Below, in pieces: positions 38,751 to 50,413 of a stretch of 64,000 nucleotides of DNA. The stretch covers positions 2,016,882 to 2,080,881 of the forward strand of contig NZ_GG730299.1 of assembly GCF_000155975.1 (NCBI RefSeq), read 5' to 3'. The notes beneath the pieces are model-generated. The model was not told the DNA's origin and ran no database searches. It saw nothing but the letters and a program-made list of their open reading frames with translations. This DNA is from Citrobacter youngae ATCC 29220. GTDB taxonomy: Bacteria > Pseudomonadota > Gammaproteobacteria > Enterobacterales > Enterobacteriaceae. How positions within the stretch are numbered: the first letter of the stretch is position 1; every line of letters starts with the position of its first letter. The position numbers and the translations under genes are program-made.

Positions 38751-39857
38751 ATGTTTCATCGCTTATGGACATTAATTCGTAAAGAGCTGCAATCGCTATT
38801 ACGCGAGCCGCAGACGCGAGCCATTCTGATTTTACCGGTGCTGATTCAGGTCATTCTGTTCCCGTTCGCCGCGACGCTGGAGGTGACCAACGCCACTATC
38901 GCTGTCTATAACGAAGACAATGGTAAACACTCGGTGGAGCTTACCCAGCGCTTCGCCCGCGCCAGCGCCTTTACGCATGTCCTGCTGCTGAAAAGTCCGC
39001 AGGAAATCCAGCCCACCATCGATACGCAAAAAGCGCTGCTGCTGGTGCGCTTCCCGGCCAACTTTTCGCGGAATCTGGATACCTTCCAGCAAGCGCCCAT
39101 GCAGATTATCCTCGACGGACGTAACTCGAACAGCGCGCAAATTGCCGCCAATTACCTGCAGCAGATCGTGAAGGAGTACCAGCAGGAGCTGATGGACGGG
39201 AAGCCGAAACCGAACAACAGCGAACTGGTGGTTCGTAACTGGTATAACCCGAACCTGGACTACAAATGGTTCGTGGTGCCGTCGCTGATCGCCATGATCA
39301 CCACTATCGGCGTGATGATCGTCACCTCGCTGTCGGTGGCCCGCGAGCGCGAACAGGGCACGCTGGATCAGCTGCTGGTCTCGCCGCTCACCACCTGGCA
39401 GATTTTCATCGGCAAAGCGGTGCCCGCGCTGATTGTGGCCACTTTTCAGGCCACCATCGTGCTGGCGATCGGCATCTGGGCCTATCACATTCCGTTTGCC
39501 GGATCGCTGGGGCTGTTCTATTTCACGATGGTGATATATGGGCTGTCGCTGGTCGGCTTTGGTCTGCTGATTTCCTCACTGTGCGCCACCCAGCAGCAGG
39601 CGTTTATCGGCGTTTTTGTCTTTATGATGCCGGCCATATTACTCTCAGGCTATGTTTCACCGGTCGAAAATATGCCGGTATGGTTACAGAATCTGACGTG
39701 GATAAACCCGATCCGCCATTTTACGGACATCACGAAACAGATTTACCTGAAGGATGCGAGTCTGAAGATTGTCTGGGGAAGTTTGTGGCCGCTGTTGGTG
39801 ATAGCGGCCACAACCGGCTCAGCGGCGTATGCGATGTTTCGACGCAAGGTGATGTAG
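38751..39857 (+). CDS. ybhR: ABC-2 type permease YbhR
   Basis: The second permease, 368 residues, with the same layout as YbhS (N-terminal helix, periplasmic domain, five C-terminal helices ending RRKVM). The two probably form the heterodimeric membrane part for the YbhF ATPase with YbhG as adaptor. Its last 39 bases overlap the 3' end of the convergent gene ybhQ. Confidence 0.93.
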   Translation: MFHRLWTLIRKELQSLLREPQTRAILILPVLIQVILFPFAATLEVTNATIAVYNEDNGKHSVELTQRFARASAFTHVLLLKSPQEIQPTIDTQKALLLVRFPANFSRNLDTFQQAPMQIILDGRNSNSAQIAANYLQQIVKEYQQELMDGKPKPNNSELVVRNWYNPNLDYKWFVVPSLIAMITTIGVMIVTSLSVAREREQGTLDQLLVSPLTTWQIFIGKAVPALIVATFQATIVLAIGIWAYHIPFAGSLGLFYFTMVIYGLSLVGFGLLISSLCATQQQAFIGVFVFMMPAILLSGYVSPVENMPVWLQNLTWINPIRHFTDITKQIYLKDASLKIVWGSLWPLLVIAATTGSAAYAMFRRKVM

Positions 39858-40229
39858 CTTTTTGTCTTTCGCCAGCAGCGACACCACGGCGGGTCCGGCA
39901 AGGATCACCAGCCCCGCCAGGGCCAGCAAGACGTTGTTTTGCAGCACGCGCGACAGCAGCCACAGTACAATCATCGCGGCACCGAAATACCACGTCGTAG
40001 TGAGTTCTTCCAGCACATCCGCCACGTCGCGCCAGCGCTGTTCATGGTGACGTTGCAAGGCCAGCATCAATAAAACCGTGACGCCGTAAACGACGCATAA
40101 TCCCAGGCCGACGTGCACCAGCGTGCCGCTCATCCAGCCCATTACCAGCAACGCCACTACCAGTAAATGCAACACAATCTGCCAGCAACTTAGACCCGTT
40201 GCGACACGAACACGTTGTTGCCACCTCAT
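39819..40229 (-). CDS. ybhQ: Inner-membrane protein YbhQ, unknown function
   Basis: A 136-residue membrane protein with four hydrophobic segments (residues about 20-37, 43-60, 79-95, 101-117) and a basic C terminus ([16 protein letters not shown]). It matches E. coli YbhQ over its length. Function unknown. It overlaps ybhR tail-to-tail for 39 bases. Confidence 0.85.
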   Translation of the reverse strand: MRWQQRVRVATGLSCWQIVLHLLVVALLVMGWMSGTLVHVGLGLCVVYGVTVLLMLALQRHHEQRWRDVADVLEELTTTWYFGAAMIVLWLLSRVLQNNVLLALAGLVILAGPAVVSLLAKDKKLHHLASKHRIRR

Positions 40230-40361
40230 GGCTTTTCTCCTGAAGGATTTTCGACTAATTGTTCAGAGTACCGGACTTTACGGAAAATTCCGCAACACCG
40301 CATCTTTTTGTGACGACGACTACACTATTTTAATCAGGAAAGTGACGCCAACGGGAGAATC

Positions 40362-41123
40362 ATGGCCAGACCAACAGAACGGTTTTCATTCAATGTGCTC
40401 ACCATTAATACTCACAAAGGGTTTACCGCCTTCAATCGGCGTTTTATTTTGCCTGAGCTGCGGGAGGCCGTCAGAACGGTCGGCGCGGATATTGTGTGCC
40501 TGCAAGAGGTCCTGGGCGCGCATGAGGTGCATCCTCTGCATGTGGAAAACTGGCCGGACACCACGCACTACGAATTTCTGGCGGATACCATGTGGAGCGA
40601 CTTCGCTTATGGACGTAATGCCGTGTATCCGCAAGGACATCACGGCAACGCCGTACTGTCGCGCTATCCTATTGAACATTTTGAAAATCGCGATGTGTCG
40701 GTCGGCGCAAGTGAAAAACGCGGGGTCCTGTACTGCCGCATCGTGCCGCCAATGCTCTCCCACCCGGTTCACGTGATGTGCGTCCATCTCGGTTTGCGTG
40801 AAGCCCACCGCCAGGCCCAGCTCGCTATGCTGGCAGATTGGGTGAATGCCCTGCCTGAAGGTGAGCCGGTCGTGGTCGCCGGCGATTTCAACGACTGGCG
40901 ACAAAAAGCGAATCACCCGTTGAAAGCCAATGCCGATCTTGACGAGATTTTTACCCGCGCCCACGGTCGCCCGGCGAGAACGTTTCCGGTGCAGTTTCCG
41001 CTGCTGCGTCTCGACAGAATCTATGTGAAAAACGCGAACGCCAGTACCCCAACGGCGCTGGCACTGCGTCACTGGCGACATTTGTCCGATCATGCCCCTC
41101 TGAGCGCGGAGATTCATTTATGA
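40362..41123 (+). CDS. ybhP: Endonuclease/exonuclease/phosphatase-family protein YbhP
   Basis: A 253-residue member of the Mg-dependent EEP fold. [10 protein letters not shown] at the start, VCLQEV near residue 47 (metal-binding Glu), VAGDFNDWR near 170, and the C-terminal [10 protein letters not shown] His-Asp are the family catalytic motifs. No signal peptide. The substrate is not proven. It overlaps clsB by four bases, so ybhP-clsB-ybhN is an operon. Confidence 0.9.
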   Translation: MARPTERFSFNVLTINTHKGFTAFNRRFILPELREAVRTVGADIVCLQEVLGAHEVHPLHVENWPDTTHYEFLADTMWSDFAYGRNAVYPQGHHGNAVLSRYPIEHFENRDVSVGASEKRGVLYCRIVPPMLSHPVHVMCVHLGLREAHRQAQLAMLADWVNALPEGEPVVVAGDFNDWRQKANHPLKANADLDEIFTRAHGRPARTFPVQFPLLRLDRIYVKNANASTPTALALRHWRHLSDHAPLSAEIHL

Positions 41124-42361
41124 AATATGACTGGCGTGAAGGCAATCAAATTCAACTGCTGGAAAATGGCGATCGGTACTACCCCGCCGTGTTTGACGCC
41201 ATTGAACAGGCACAGCAAAAAATTATCCTTGAGACCTTCATCTGGTTTGAAGATGCGGTCGGAAAACAGCTGCATGCCGCGCTGCTGAGCGCGGCGCGGC
41301 GCGGCGTCAAAGCCGAAGTGCTGCTGGATGGCTACGGTTCACCGGACCTCAGCGACAGCTTCGTCAATACGCTCACCGCCGCCGGCATTGTTTTCCGCTA
41401 CTACGACCCGCGCCCGCGTCTGTTCGGCATGCGCACCAACCTCTTTCGGCGTATGCATCGCAAAATAGTGGTCATTGATGACCGCGTGGCTTTCGTCGGC
41501 GGCATCAACTATTCCGCGGAACATATGTCTGATTACGGTCCGGAGGCCAAGCAGGATTACGCCGTGCGCGTTGAAGGTCCTATCGTGGCCGACATCCTGA
41601 CATTCGTACTGGAAAACCTGCCGGGCCAGAGCGCCGTACGCCGCTGGTGGCGACGTCATCACCGGGCAATCGAAAATCATCGGCCTGGCGAAGCGCAGGT
41701 GCTGTTTGTCTGGCGCGACAACGATGAGCATCGCGATGATATTGAACGCCATTATTTGAAAATGCTTACCCAGGCCAGACGGGAAGTGATCATCGCCAAT
41801 GCCTACTTCTTTCCCGGTTATCGTTTTCTGCACGCCCTGCGTAAAGCGGCCCGACGCGGCGTTCGGGTAAAACTCATCGTGCAGGGTGAACCGGATATGC
41901 CGATTGTGAAAGTGGGCGCTCGCCTGCTGTACAACTATCTGGTTAAAGGCGGCGTCCATGTCTATGAATATCGCCGTAAACCTCTGCATGGCAAAGTGGC
42001 GCTGATGGACGATCACTGGGCGACGGTAGGCTCCAGCAATCTCGACCCGCTTAGCCTGTCGCTGAATCTGGAAGCGAACCTCATTATTCATGACCGAACG
42101 TTTAATCAGACCCTGCGCGACAACCTGAACACAATTATTGCGCAGGACTGCAAGCGGGTTGATGAATCCATGCTGCCCAAACGCACCTGGTGGAACCTGA
42201 CCAAAAGCGTGCTGGCGTTTCACTTTTTACGCCATTTCCCGGCGCTGGTCGGCTGGTTACCCGCACATACGCCGCGCCTGACCGAGGTAGAACCGCCCGC
42301 GCAGCCTGCTATGGAAACGCAGGATCGCATTCAAACTGAGGATGTCGGAGGAAAATCCTGA
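41120..42361 (+). CDS. clsB: Cardiolipin synthase B (ClsB, YbhO)
   Basis: A phospholipase D-type enzyme of 413 residues that makes cardiolipin. Two HKD motifs are seen: His113-X-Lys115-X4-Asp120 (MHRKIVVID) and His290-X-Lys292-X4-Asp297 (LHGKVALMD). It lacks the two N-terminal membrane segments of ClsA, as expected of ClsB. It shares an ATGA overlap with ybhP, and its TGA stop overlaps the ybhN ATG by one base. Confidence 0.95.
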   Translation: MKYDWREGNQIQLLENGDRYYPAVFDAIEQAQQKIILETFIWFEDAVGKQLHAALLSAARRGVKAEVLLDGYGSPDLSDSFVNTLTAAGIVFRYYDPRPRLFGMRTNLFRRMHRKIVVIDDRVAFVGGINYSAEHMSDYGPEAKQDYAVRVEGPIVADILTFVLENLPGQSAVRRWWRRHHRAIENHRPGEAQVLFVWRDNDEHRDDIERHYLKMLTQARREVIIANAYFFPGYRFLHALRKAARRGVRVKLIVQGEPDMPIVKVGARLLYNYLVKGGVHVYEYRRKPLHGKVALMDDHWATVGSSNLDPLSLSLNLEANLIIHDRTFNQTLRDNLNTIIAQDCKRVDESMLPKRTWWNLTKSVLAFHFLRHFPALVGWLPAHTPRLTEVEPPAQPAMETQDRIQTEDVGGKS

Positions 42362-43323
42362 TGGCCAAAGCCCACTCGCGCTGGCGGTTAGCGAAAAAAA
42401 TACTCACCTGGCTATTTTTCATTGCCGTCATCGTGTTGCTGGTCATTTATGCCAGCAAGGTCAATTGGGAAGAGGTCTGGACGGTTATCCGGGATTACAA
42501 TCGGACTGCCCTGCTCGGTGCCGTGGGGCTGGCGATCGTCAGTTACTTGCTCTACGGCTGCTATGACCTGCTTGGGCGCTATTACTGCGGGCACAAGCTG
42601 GCAAAGCGTCAGGTCATGCTGGTGTCGTTTATCTGCTACGCCTTCAACCTGACGTTAAGCACCTGGGTGGGCGGCATTGGGATGCGTTACCGGCTCTACT
42701 CGCGCCTCGGGTTGCCGGGGAGCACCATTACGCGGATTTTTTCGCTAAGCATTACCACCAACTGGCTGGGCTATATTCTGCTGGGTGGGTTTATTTTTAC
42801 CTTCGGCGTGGTCGAGCTGCCCGCGCATTGGTATATCGATCAAGGCACGCTGCGCATTTTGGGCGTATCGTTACTGTTGATCATTGCCGTCTATCTGTGG
42901 TTTTGCGCCTTCGCTAAACATCGTCACATCACCATCAGAGGCCAAAAGCTGGTGCTGCCCTCATGGAAATTCGCCGTGGCGCAAATGGCGATCTCCAGTA
43001 CAAACTGGATGGTGATGGGGGCAATTATCTGGCTGTTGCTGGGTCAGGACATCAACTATTTCTTCGTGCTGGGCGTGCTGCTGGTGAGCAGTATTGCCGG
43101 GGTTATCGTGCATATTCCGGCGGGGATCGGCGTGCTGGAGGCGGTCTTTATGGCGCTGCTGGCGGGAGAAGATACTTCTCAAGGCAAGATTATCGCCGCT
43201 CTGCTTGCGTATCGCGTACTCTATTATTTTATTCCGCTGCTGCTGGCGCTGATCTGCTATCTGCTGCTGGAAAGTCGGACGAAAAAGCTGCGGGCAAAGA
43301 ACGAGAAGGCGATGGCGAAATGA
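42361..43323 (+). CDS. ybhN: YbhN, LPG-flippase-type inner-membrane protein
   Basis: A 320-residue membrane protein with about eight hydrophobic segments, of the lysylphosphatidylglycerol synthase/flippase (UPF0104) family. It may move a lipid related to ClsB's pathway across the membrane; this is inference from family and operon. The E. coli neighbour ybhM is absent downstream; only a REP pair separates it from ybhL. Confidence 0.88.
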   Translation: MAKAHSRWRLAKKILTWLFFIAVIVLLVIYASKVNWEEVWTVIRDYNRTALLGAVGLAIVSYLLYGCYDLLGRYYCGHKLAKRQVMLVSFICYAFNLTLSTWVGGIGMRYRLYSRLGLPGSTITRIFSLSITTNWLGYILLGGFIFTFGVVELPAHWYIDQGTLRILGVSLLLIIAVYLWFCAFAKHRHITIRGQKLVLPSWKFAVAQMAISSTNWMVMGAIIWLLLGQDINYFFVLGVLLVSSIAGVIVHIPAGIGVLEAVFMALLAGEDTSQGKIIAALLAYRVLYYFIPLLLALICYLLLESRTKKLRAKNEKAMAK

Positions 43324-43325
43324 TT

Positions 43326-43399
43326 TGCCGGATGCGGCGTAACGCCTTATCCGGCCTACTATCGATATAAGACGGTAGGCCGGATAAGCCATCCGGCAA
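43326..43399. repeat. REP pair between ybhN and ybhL
   Basis: TTGCCGGATGCGGCGTAACGC...CCGGCCTAC and GTAGGCCGGATAAGCCATCCGGCAA in opposite orientation form a BIME between convergent genes. In E. coli K-12 ybhM sits at this place. Confidence 0.9.
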
Positions 43400-43406
43400 C
43401 AGACAA

Positions 43407-44111
43407 TTAACGACGATTGCCGAAGATACGCAGCAGCATCAGGAACAGGTTAATAAAGTCCAGATACAGCGTTAGCGCCCCAAGAATCGCGTATTTGCGC
43501 AGATTGGAACTATCTCGCAGATCGATCTGCTCGCCGATATTTTTCAGCTTCTGGGTGTCATAAGCGGTCAGGCCGACAAACACAATCACCCCAATATAGG
43601 TGACCGCCCACATCAGCGCTTCGCTCTTCAGCCAGAAGTTAACCAGCGAAGCCAGCACAATACCGATCAACGCCATAAACAGCATATTGCCAAAGCCGCT
43701 GAGATCGCGTTTGGTGGTGTAGCCGTACAGGCTCATGATGCCGAACATCCCGCCGGTGACCACGAAGGTGCTGGCGATAGACGAAGCGGTATAAATAATA
43801 AAGATACTGGAAAGCGTTAATCCCGTCAGTACCGAGTAAAGCATAAACAGCGTCGTGGTTACCCCTGCGCTCAGCTTATGAATCATCCCCGACAACACAA
43901 AAACTAACGCGAGTTGAGCAATAACAAGGCCAAAGAAGAAAATACGATTGGTATAGAGCAATTCCATAAACGCACTAGAATTCGCCGCATACCAGGCGAT
44001 AAACGCCGTCAGCAACAGTCCGCAGGTCATCCAGCCGTATACCTGCGCCATATACGTTTGCAGGCCGGAACGCGCCTGCACAATAGAATCGGATCGTGGG
44101 AATCGGTCCAT
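43407..44111 (-). CDS. ybhL: BAX inhibitor-1 family protein YbhL
   Basis: An integral membrane protein of 234 residues with seven hydrophobic segments and the Bax inhibitor-1 family signature. The acidic residues within the C-terminal helices (AYDTQKLK, LYLDFINLFLMLLR) are those linked to a calcium or proton leak in the family. Physiological role in bacteria is unclear. It is read in the same direction as moaE but separated by a 41-bp gap. Confidence 0.9.
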   Translation of the reverse strand: MDRFPRSDSIVQARSGLQTYMAQVYGWMTCGLLLTAFIAWYAANSSAFMELLYTNRIFFFGLVIAQLALVFVLSGMIHKLSAGVTTTLFMLYSVLTGLTLSSIFIIYTASSIASTFVVTGGMFGIMSLYGYTTKRDLSGFGNMLFMALIGIVLASLVNFWLKSEALMWAVTYIGVIVFVGLTAYDTQKLKNIGEQIDLRDSSNLRKYAILGALTLYLDFINLFLMLLRIFGNRR

Positions 44112-44152
44112 GACAATCTCCTGAATCAGTATGAGCCTACAACAATTGTACT

Positions 44153-44605
44153 CTACCAGCGTTTTGCTGCTTGCTTATCGCTGTCACGAGCATCAACCCA
44201 GCGTTCACCTTCCGGCGTAGCCTCGCGCTTCCAGAACGGTGCGCGGGTTTTCAGATAATCCATAATGAACTGCCCGGCATCAAACGCGCTACTGCGATGC
44301 GCGCTGGTTACGCCGACAAACACGATTTCATCGCCGGGCCACAGCGCGCCAATGCGATGGATCACCGTCACGCGACCTAATGGCCAGCGCGTACGCGCCT
44401 CGTCGACAATCTCCGCCAGCGCTTTTTCGGTCATGCCGGGATAGTGTTCCAGCGTTAATGCCTGTACGCTGTCACCGAGATTGTGATTGCGCACTTTACC
44501 GGTGAAAGTCACCACCGCGCCGTCTTCATCACGCTCGGCAAGCCAGGGATACTCTTCCCCCACGCTAAACGGCGCATGCCCTACAACAATTCGCGTCTCA
44601 GCCAT
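44153..44605 (-). CDS. moaE: Molybdopterin synthase catalytic subunit MoaE
   Basis: With MoaD it turns cyclic pyranopterin monophosphate into molybdopterin. Length 150 residues. The TGKVRNHN segment, HRIGALWPGDEIV and the conserved lysine in YLKTRAPFWKRE near residue 119-126 belong to the active site. It lies last in moaABCDE and starts one base after the moaD stop. Confidence 0.95.
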   Translation of the reverse strand: MAETRIVVGHAPFSVGEEYPWLAERDEDGAVVTFTGKVRNHNLGDSVQALTLEHYPGMTEKALAEIVDEARTRWPLGRVTVIHRIGALWPGDEIVFVGVTSAHRSSAFDAGQFIMDYLKTRAPFWKREATPEGERWVDARDSDKQAAKRW

Positions 44606-44606
44606 C

Positions 44607-44852
44607 TTAACCTCCGGTTACCGGTGGGAAGAAAGCCACTTCATCACCTGCGTTAAGGGGATGGTCAAAACTGACCAGCGTCTGGTTCACCGCCGCCAGC
44701 AGCTTGCCGTCTTCCAGCGCCAGCGCCCAACGATCGCCTTTCTCTGCCAGATGCTGACGCAGCGCTTCGACCGTGGGAAATTCGGCGGTGACCTCTAAGG
44801 CATCCGTGTTGACCAGTTCACGGACCTGGGCAAAGAAAAGAACCTTAATCAT
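44607..44852 (-). CDS. moaD: Molybdopterin synthase sulfur carrier MoaD
   Basis: A ubiquitin-fold sulfur carrier of 81 residues ending with the essential Gly-Gly (PPVTGG), thiocarboxylated after activation by MoeB. The ATG at 44852, eight bases within moaC, starts [13 protein letters not shown]; longer in-frame starts (from 44915) only extend into moaC and are rejected. Confidence 0.95.
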   Translation of the reverse strand: MIKVLFFAQVRELVNTDALEVTAEFPTVEALRQHLAEKGDRWALALEDGKLLAAVNQTLVSFDHPLNAGDEVAFFPPVTGG

Positions 44853-45330
44853 GCGCATCCACCTTAAAATCTCCTGACTTACCGCCGCTTTTTGCCAGCA
44901 GGCGCACCGGACCAATCACCATGTCCTTTTGCACCGCTTTGCACATGTCGTAGATGGTCAACGCCGCTACGGAGGCCGCCGTCAAGGCTTCCATTTCCAC
45001 ACCGGTTTTCCCGGTCAGTCGACACAGCGTCTCAATGCGTACGCGGTCATGTTCCGGTTCGGCGTGCAGATTGACTTCGACCTTGCTCAGCATCAGCGGG
45101 TGACACAGCGGGATAAGATCCCAGGTCCGTTTGGCCGCCTGAATACCGGCAATACGCGCCGTGGCGAAAACGTCACCTTTATGGTGGCTACCATCGATAA
45201 TCATCGCCAGCGTTTCGCTGCGCATCGTCACGAATGCTTCAGCACGCGCCTCGCGTACCGTTTCTGCTTTGCCAGAGACATCCACCATATGGGCTTCGCC
45301 AGCGGCGTTAATATGAGTCAGTTGCGACAT
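44845..45330 (-). CDS. moaC: Cyclic pyranopterin monophosphate synthase MoaC
   Basis: The second enzyme of Moco synthesis, 161 residues, converts 3',8-cyclo-dihydro-GTP to cPMP. Conserved regions are [24 protein letters not shown] (His77 region) and [26 protein letters not shown], with the catalytic Lys51 and Asp128 Lys131 set. It overlaps moaD and starts three bases after moaB ends. Confidence 0.95.
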   Translation of the reverse strand: MSQLTHINAAGEAHMVDVSGKAETVREARAEAFVTMRSETLAMIIDGSHHKGDVFATARIAGIQAAKRTWDLIPLCHPLMLSKVEVNLHAEPEHDRVRIETLCRLTGKTGVEMEALTAASVAALTIYDMCKAVQKDMVIGPVRLLAKSGGKSGDFKVDAHD

Positions 45331-45332
45331 AC

Positions 45333-45845
45333 TTATTTCTTCAAATGTGGGTGAAAATTACACGGACGCGTACGGGCATCAAGCTGCGGCGCAATGATAT
45401 TTTCCCAGGCGGTACGACACGCTTTCGTCGAACCGGGCATGGCGAAAATCAGCGTTTTATTTGCTACCCCGGCAATTGCCCGGGATTGCAGCGTCGCGGT
45501 GCCAATCTCTTCAAACGACAGCATACGGAATACTTCGCCAAAACCTTCGACCTCTCTGTCGAACAGCGGCTGCAGCGCTTCCGGCGCCTGGTCGCCATCG
45601 GTCAACCCGGTGCCGCCGGTGATAAGCACCACCTGCACATCGTCACTGGCAATCCAGGCGGAAACCTGGGCGCGGATAGCGTAACGGTTCTCTTTGACAA
45701 TCGCCTTGTCGACAATCTGATGTCCCGCTTCCAGCGCCGAGTCGCGCAGGTAATGACCGGAGGTGTCGTCCTCTTCGCCGCGACGGTTGGAAACGGTAAG
45801 AATAGCAATGCGTGTCGGGATAAATTCAGCGCTTACCTGACTCAT
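45333..45845 (-). CDS. moaB: Molybdenum cofactor protein MoaB
   Basis: A MogA/MoeA-type fold (MoCF biosynthesis domain), 170 residues, with TGGTGL (about 81-86) as the molybdopterin-binding loop and PGSTKA near 137. In E. coli MoaB is dispensable; MogA performs adenylation. It is the second gene of the moa operon. Confidence 0.95.
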   Translation of the reverse strand: MSQVSAEFIPTRIAILTVSNRRGEEDDTSGHYLRDSALEAGHQIVDKAIVKENRYAIRAQVSAWIASDDVQVVLITGGTGLTDGDQAPEALQPLFDREVEGFGEVFRMLSFEEIGTATLQSRAIAGVANKTLIFAMPGSTKACRTAWENIIAPQLDARTRPCNFHPHLKK

Positions 45846-45864
45846 GAAAAACTCCTTTTAGCGA

Positions 45865-46854
45865 TCAGCCGCCAATGTAAGATAAGTTTTGCGTAATACC
45901 GGTATTGTTCTGATGCAGGAAATGGGTCTGCTTTTTCTCCAGCAGCGCGGCTGAAATGCGTTCTTCCAGCGCCGACTGCTGAGCGTCATCTTCCAGCAAA
46001 TCACGCAGGTTTACGCCGCCCTCACCAAATAAGCACAGATGCAGCTTGCCGACGGAGGAAACGCGCAGACGGTTACAGGTGGCGCAGAAGTCTTTCTCAT
46101 AAGGCATGATCAGACCAATTTCGCCAGCATAGTCAGGATGGCAGAAAACCTGAGCGGGGCCGTCGCTGCGCTGGCGAAGCTGGTGGATCCAGCCGCGACG
46201 CAGCAGCTCATCGCGCAGTACCTGCCCTGATATATGATGCTTACGGAAGAGAGAACTGCCCTCGCCCGTTTCCATCAGTTCAATAAAACGCAGTTGAATT
46301 GGACGCGGTTGGATCCACGCCAGGAAGGTGTCCAGTTGATGATGGTTTACATCGCGCATCAGCACGGTGTTGACCTTCACTTTTTCAAAACCGGCATCAA
46401 AGGCGGCGTCAATGCCCGCCATCACCTGCTGAAACTTGTCCTGCCCGGTAATGGCGTGAAATTGACGGGCATCAAGGCTGTCGACGCTGACGTTGAGGGC
46501 GGTCAGTCCGGCATCGCGCCAGGCGGCGGCGTCGCGCGCCAGACGATAACCATTCGTAGTCACCGCAATCTGACGAATAGCGTCGTTTTCACGCACGGCG
46601 GCGATAATGTCGGTAAAGTCGCGACGCAATGAGGGTTCGCCCCCTGTCAGACGCACTTTTTCCGTTCCCAGACTGGCGAACGCGCGCGTGACGCGGCGAA
46701 TTTCATCAACGTTCAGAAAGCCGTTGTTGGTGACTCCGCCGGGCTTATAGCCATCCGGCAGACAGTAGGTGCAACGAAAGTTACACACATCGGTAATCGA
46801 CAAACGTAAGTAGTAAAACTTACGCGCGAAAGCATCGGTAAGTTGAGAGCCCAT
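45865..46854 (-). CDS. moaA: GTP 3',8-cyclase MoaA
   Basis: A radical SAM enzyme that starts Moco synthesis, 329 residues. The first cluster binds the CX3CX2C set in CNFRCTYC (about residues 24-31), and a second 4Fe-4S cluster binds cysteines in CATCNRLR and the LCLFGE segment near the C terminus. The protein ends in Gly-Gly (SYIGG), the essential tail. The ATG at 46854 follows GGAAAGGTGTAC; longer starts reach back into the riboswitch and are rejected. Confidence 0.96.
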   Translation of the reverse strand: MGSQLTDAFARKFYYLRLSITDVCNFRCTYCLPDGYKPGGVTNNGFLNVDEIRRVTRAFASLGTEKVRLTGGEPSLRRDFTDIIAAVRENDAIRQIAVTTNGYRLARDAAAWRDAGLTALNVSVDSLDARQFHAITGQDKFQQVMAGIDAAFDAGFEKVKVNTVLMRDVNHHQLDTFLAWIQPRPIQLRFIELMETGEGSSLFRKHHISGQVLRDELLRRGWIHQLRQRSDGPAQVFCHPDYAGEIGLIMPYEKDFCATCNRLRVSSVGKLHLCLFGEGGVNLRDLLEDDAQQSALEERISAALLEKKQTHFLHQNNTGITQNLSYIGG

Positions 46855-46860
46855 GTACAC

Positions 46861-46975
46861 CTTTCCAAATACGGGAGACGTAGTCATTTCTTCCTGCGCC
46901 CTGGTGACAATCTCGTTCGAGTATTGCCACGGCCAAAGCACCGTATCATTTGACCCAGGTGCAGAGGCTAGAGTG
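46861..46975 (-). ncRNA. Moco riboswitch (Moco RNA motif) in the moaA leader
   Basis: Read on the minus strand, this leader contains the signature of the Moco RNA motif, including CTCTAGCCTCTGCACCTGGG, GGTGCTTTGGCCGTGG, and CACCAGGGCGCAGGAAGAAATG. It ends just before the moaA ribosome binding site (GGAAAGG). Molybdenum cofactor is thought to close the RNA and block translation of moaA. The E. coli moaA leader has the same segments. Confidence 0.85.
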
Positions 46976-46987
46976 TTTATACTCATC

Positions 46988-47032
46988 ATACGTTGAGTTA
47001 CAGAGGCGCTGACCTCCTGCTACTCAACGTAT
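46988..47032. repeat. Long inverted repeat upstream of the Moco riboswitch
   Basis: Perfect 11-bp arms ATACGTTGAGT (46988-46998) and ACTCAACGTAT (47022-47032). A second, imperfect stem (CAGAGG / CCTCCTG) lies inside. It is between the ModE site and the riboswitch, so it is either a DNA-binding site or, if transcribed, a 5' hairpin that could protect the long leader. Confidence 0.6.
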
Positions 47033-47094
47033 TAAGAGTACTTTGTGGTTATGCCGATACTAGCGTGTAAATGACGCTTTTGCCATGTACACTT

Positions 47095-47120
47095 TCGCTG
47101 TATAAATATGTATATAGCGA
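47095..47120. promoter_or_regulatory. ModE operator before moaA
   Basis: TCGCTGTATA-AATATG-TATATAGCGA has 10-bp arms with a single mismatch, as in the known ModE consensus ATCGNTATATA-N6-TATATAACG. ModE-molybdate activates moa transcription in E. coli. The site lies about 240 bp before the moaA start and 198 bp before ybhK. The rest of the 463-bp gap holds the promoters. Confidence 0.8.
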
Positions 47121-47257
47121 CGTAATCGTGCAATTTCGCTACAGAATAAGCAAAAATCACAGTTTTGCATTGATATACATCATCTTGCTTTCAGGTGGGT
47201 GTCGTCAGAAAGGAGTAGATGACCGAAAATAAATTTCGGCAAATACCAACGGGATAA

Positions 47258-48226
<969 letters not shown>

Positions 48227-48232
48227 ATGCCG

Positions 48233-48312
48233 TTGCCTGATACGCTGCGCTTATCAGGCCTACAGACGCAATCGCCCCGTAGGCCGGATAAGGGGTTTAC
48301 CCCGCATCCGGC
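48233..48312. repeat. REP pair between ybhK and uvrB
   Basis: TTGCCTGATACGCTGCGCTTATC... and GTAGGCCGGATAAGGGGTT...CATCCGGCAC in opposite orientation form a BIME between the convergent genes. Confidence 0.9.
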
Positions 48313-48318
48313 ACAGGA

Positions 48319-50340
48319 TTACGATGCCGCAATAAATAACTCGCGCAGCTGATGCAGCTGGTCGCGGATCGTTGCCGCCTCTTCAAATTCGAGATTCTGC
48401 GCATGCTGCATCATCTGCCCTTCCAGCTCGTGAATCTTCTGCTGCAGGGCTTTTGGCGTCATATCCAGTTCGACAACGTCAGACTTCGCCCCCGCACGTG
48501 ACTTCCCTTTGCCCTTCGCCTTGGTCTTCGCGATACTCTGACCCAGCGCCAGAATATCGACCACTTTCTTGTTCAGCCCCTGCGGCGTAATCCCGTGCTC
48601 TTCGTTATAGCGCTGCTGCTTCTCGCGACGACGTTCGGTTTCACCAATCGCCCTGGCCATCGAAGCGGTAATTTTATCGCCGTAGAGAATGGCCTTACCG
48701 TTAATGTTACGTGCCGCACGACCGATGGTCTGGATAAGCGACCGTTCAGAACGCAGGAACCCTTCTTTGTCAGCGTCCAGAATCGCCACCAGCGAAACCT
48801 CTGGCATGTCCAGGCCTTCACGTAACAGGTTGATACCTACCAGCACGTCAAACTCGCCCAGACGCAGATCGCGAATGATTTCCATACGTTCCACGGTATC
48901 GATGTCCGAGTGCAGATAGCGCACCCGCTCGCCGTGCTCTTCAAGATATTCGGTGAGGTCTTCCGCCATACGTTTGGTAAGCGTAGTGACCAGCACACGT
49001 TCGTTAATCGCCGCACGGGTGCGGATCTCCGACAGCAGATCGTCAACCTGCGTCGCCACCGGACGCACCTCAATCACCGGATCCAGCAGCCCGGTCGGTC
49101 GAACCACCTGATCGACAACTTCATCACCGGATTTCTCCAGCTCATAATTGCCCGGCGTCGCCGAAACATAGATGGTCTGCGGGGCCAGCGCCTCAAACTC
49201 TTCAAACTTCAGCGGGCGGTTATCCAGCGCCGACGGCAGACGGAAGCCGTACTCAACCAGGGTCTCTTTACGCGCCCGGTCGCCGCGGTACATCCCGCCG
49301 ATCTGCGGAATAGTGACGTGGGATTCATCCACCACCAGCAGACCATCGGCCGGCAGGTAGTCAAACAGCGTCGGCGGCGGCTCGCCAGGACCGCGCCCGG
49401 ACAAATAGCGGGAATAGTTTTCAATCCCCGAGCAGTAACCCAGCTCGTTCATCATTTCCAGATCGAACTGCGTACGCTGGCTTAGCCGCTGCTCTTCGAG
49501 CAGTTTGTTATTTGCCAGCAGAATTTTACGCCGCTCTGCCAGCTCAACTTTGATTTCTTCCATCGCCTGCACGATACGTTCGCGCGGCGTGACGTAGTGC
49601 GTTTTCGGGTAGATGGTATAGCGGGAAATGGTCGATTCAACCTGCCCGGTAAGCGGGTCAAACAGCGACAAACGCTCGACTTCCTCATCAAACAGCTCCA
49701 CGCGCAGCGCGATATCGTCGGATTCGGCCGGAAAAATGTCGATAACTTCACCGCGTACGCGGAAGGTCCCGCGCTGGAATGCCTGATCGTTGCGGGTGTA
49801 TTGCAGCTCCGCCAGACGACGCAGGATCGCACGCTGGTCGATAATCATCCCCACCGTCAGGTGCAGCATCATTTTCAGGTACAGGTCCGGGTCGCCCAGA
49901 CCGTAAATTGCGGAAACGGATGCCACCACGACGACATCCCGACGTTCCAACAGCGCTTTGGTCGCCGACAGACGCATCTGCTCAATGTGTTCGTTGACCG
50001 AGGCATCCTTCTCAATGAAGGTATCGGAACTCGGAACATAAGCTTCCGGCTGATAATAGTCGTAGTAGGAGACAAAATATTCCACCGCATTTTCCGGGAA
50101 GAACTCTTTCATCTCTCCGTACAGCTGCGCAGCAAGCGTCTTGTTGGGAGCCAGCACCATGGTAGGACGCTGCAAGTCCGCAATAACGTTGGCGATGGTG
50201 AACGTCTTCCCTGACCCCGTTACCCCCAGCAGCGTCTGATGCGCCAGACCGTCCTCCAGACCTTCTTCCAGGCGACGAATAGCCTCAGGCTGGTCGCCAG
50301 AGGGTTTAAAAGCGGAATTTAGTTTGAACGGTTTACTCAT
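48319..50340 (-). CDS. uvrB: Excinuclease ABC subunit UvrB
   Basis: The damage-verifying helicase-like subunit of nucleotide excision repair, 673 residues. Walker [11 protein letters not shown] is at about 39-48, the beta-hairpin [13 protein letters not shown] near 90-103 inserts between strands, motifs V and VI lie near 510-550, and the C-terminal UVR domain ([14 protein letters not shown]) contacts UvrC. Upstream are a LexA box and DnaA boxes. Confidence 0.97.
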   Translation of the reverse strand: MSKPFKLNSAFKPSGDQPEAIRRLEEGLEDGLAHQTLLGVTGSGKTFTIANVIADLQRPTMVLAPNKTLAAQLYGEMKEFFPENAVEYFVSYYDYYQPEAYVPSSDTFIEKDASVNEHIEQMRLSATKALLERRDVVVVASVSAIYGLGDPDLYLKMMLHLTVGMIIDQRAILRRLAELQYTRNDQAFQRGTFRVRGEVIDIFPAESDDIALRVELFDEEVERLSLFDPLTGQVESTISRYTIYPKTHYVTPRERIVQAMEEIKVELAERRKILLANNKLLEEQRLSQRTQFDLEMMNELGYCSGIENYSRYLSGRGPGEPPPTLFDYLPADGLLVVDESHVTIPQIGGMYRGDRARKETLVEYGFRLPSALDNRPLKFEEFEALAPQTIYVSATPGNYELEKSGDEVVDQVVRPTGLLDPVIEVRPVATQVDDLLSEIRTRAAINERVLVTTLTKRMAEDLTEYLEEHGERVRYLHSDIDTVERMEIIRDLRLGEFDVLVGINLLREGLDMPEVSLVAILDADKEGFLRSERSLIQTIGRAARNINGKAILYGDKITASMARAIGETERRREKQQRYNEEHGITPQGLNKKVVDILALGQSIAKTKAKGKGKSRAGAKSDVVELDMTPKALQQKIHELEGQMMQHAQNLEFEEAATIRDQLHQLRELFIAAS

Positions 50341-50413
50341 GAGCAGCTACCTGAAGCAATGGGCGGGCAGGTGTGTAATTTTACTCGCAGCCGTATATTT
50401 TGCCAGTAAAATA

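Noticed and set aside
41339-42223. A 294-codon ORF on the minus strand, opposite clsB
   Set aside because: A shadow of clsB, which carries both HKD motifs; the reverse frame shows no known family.
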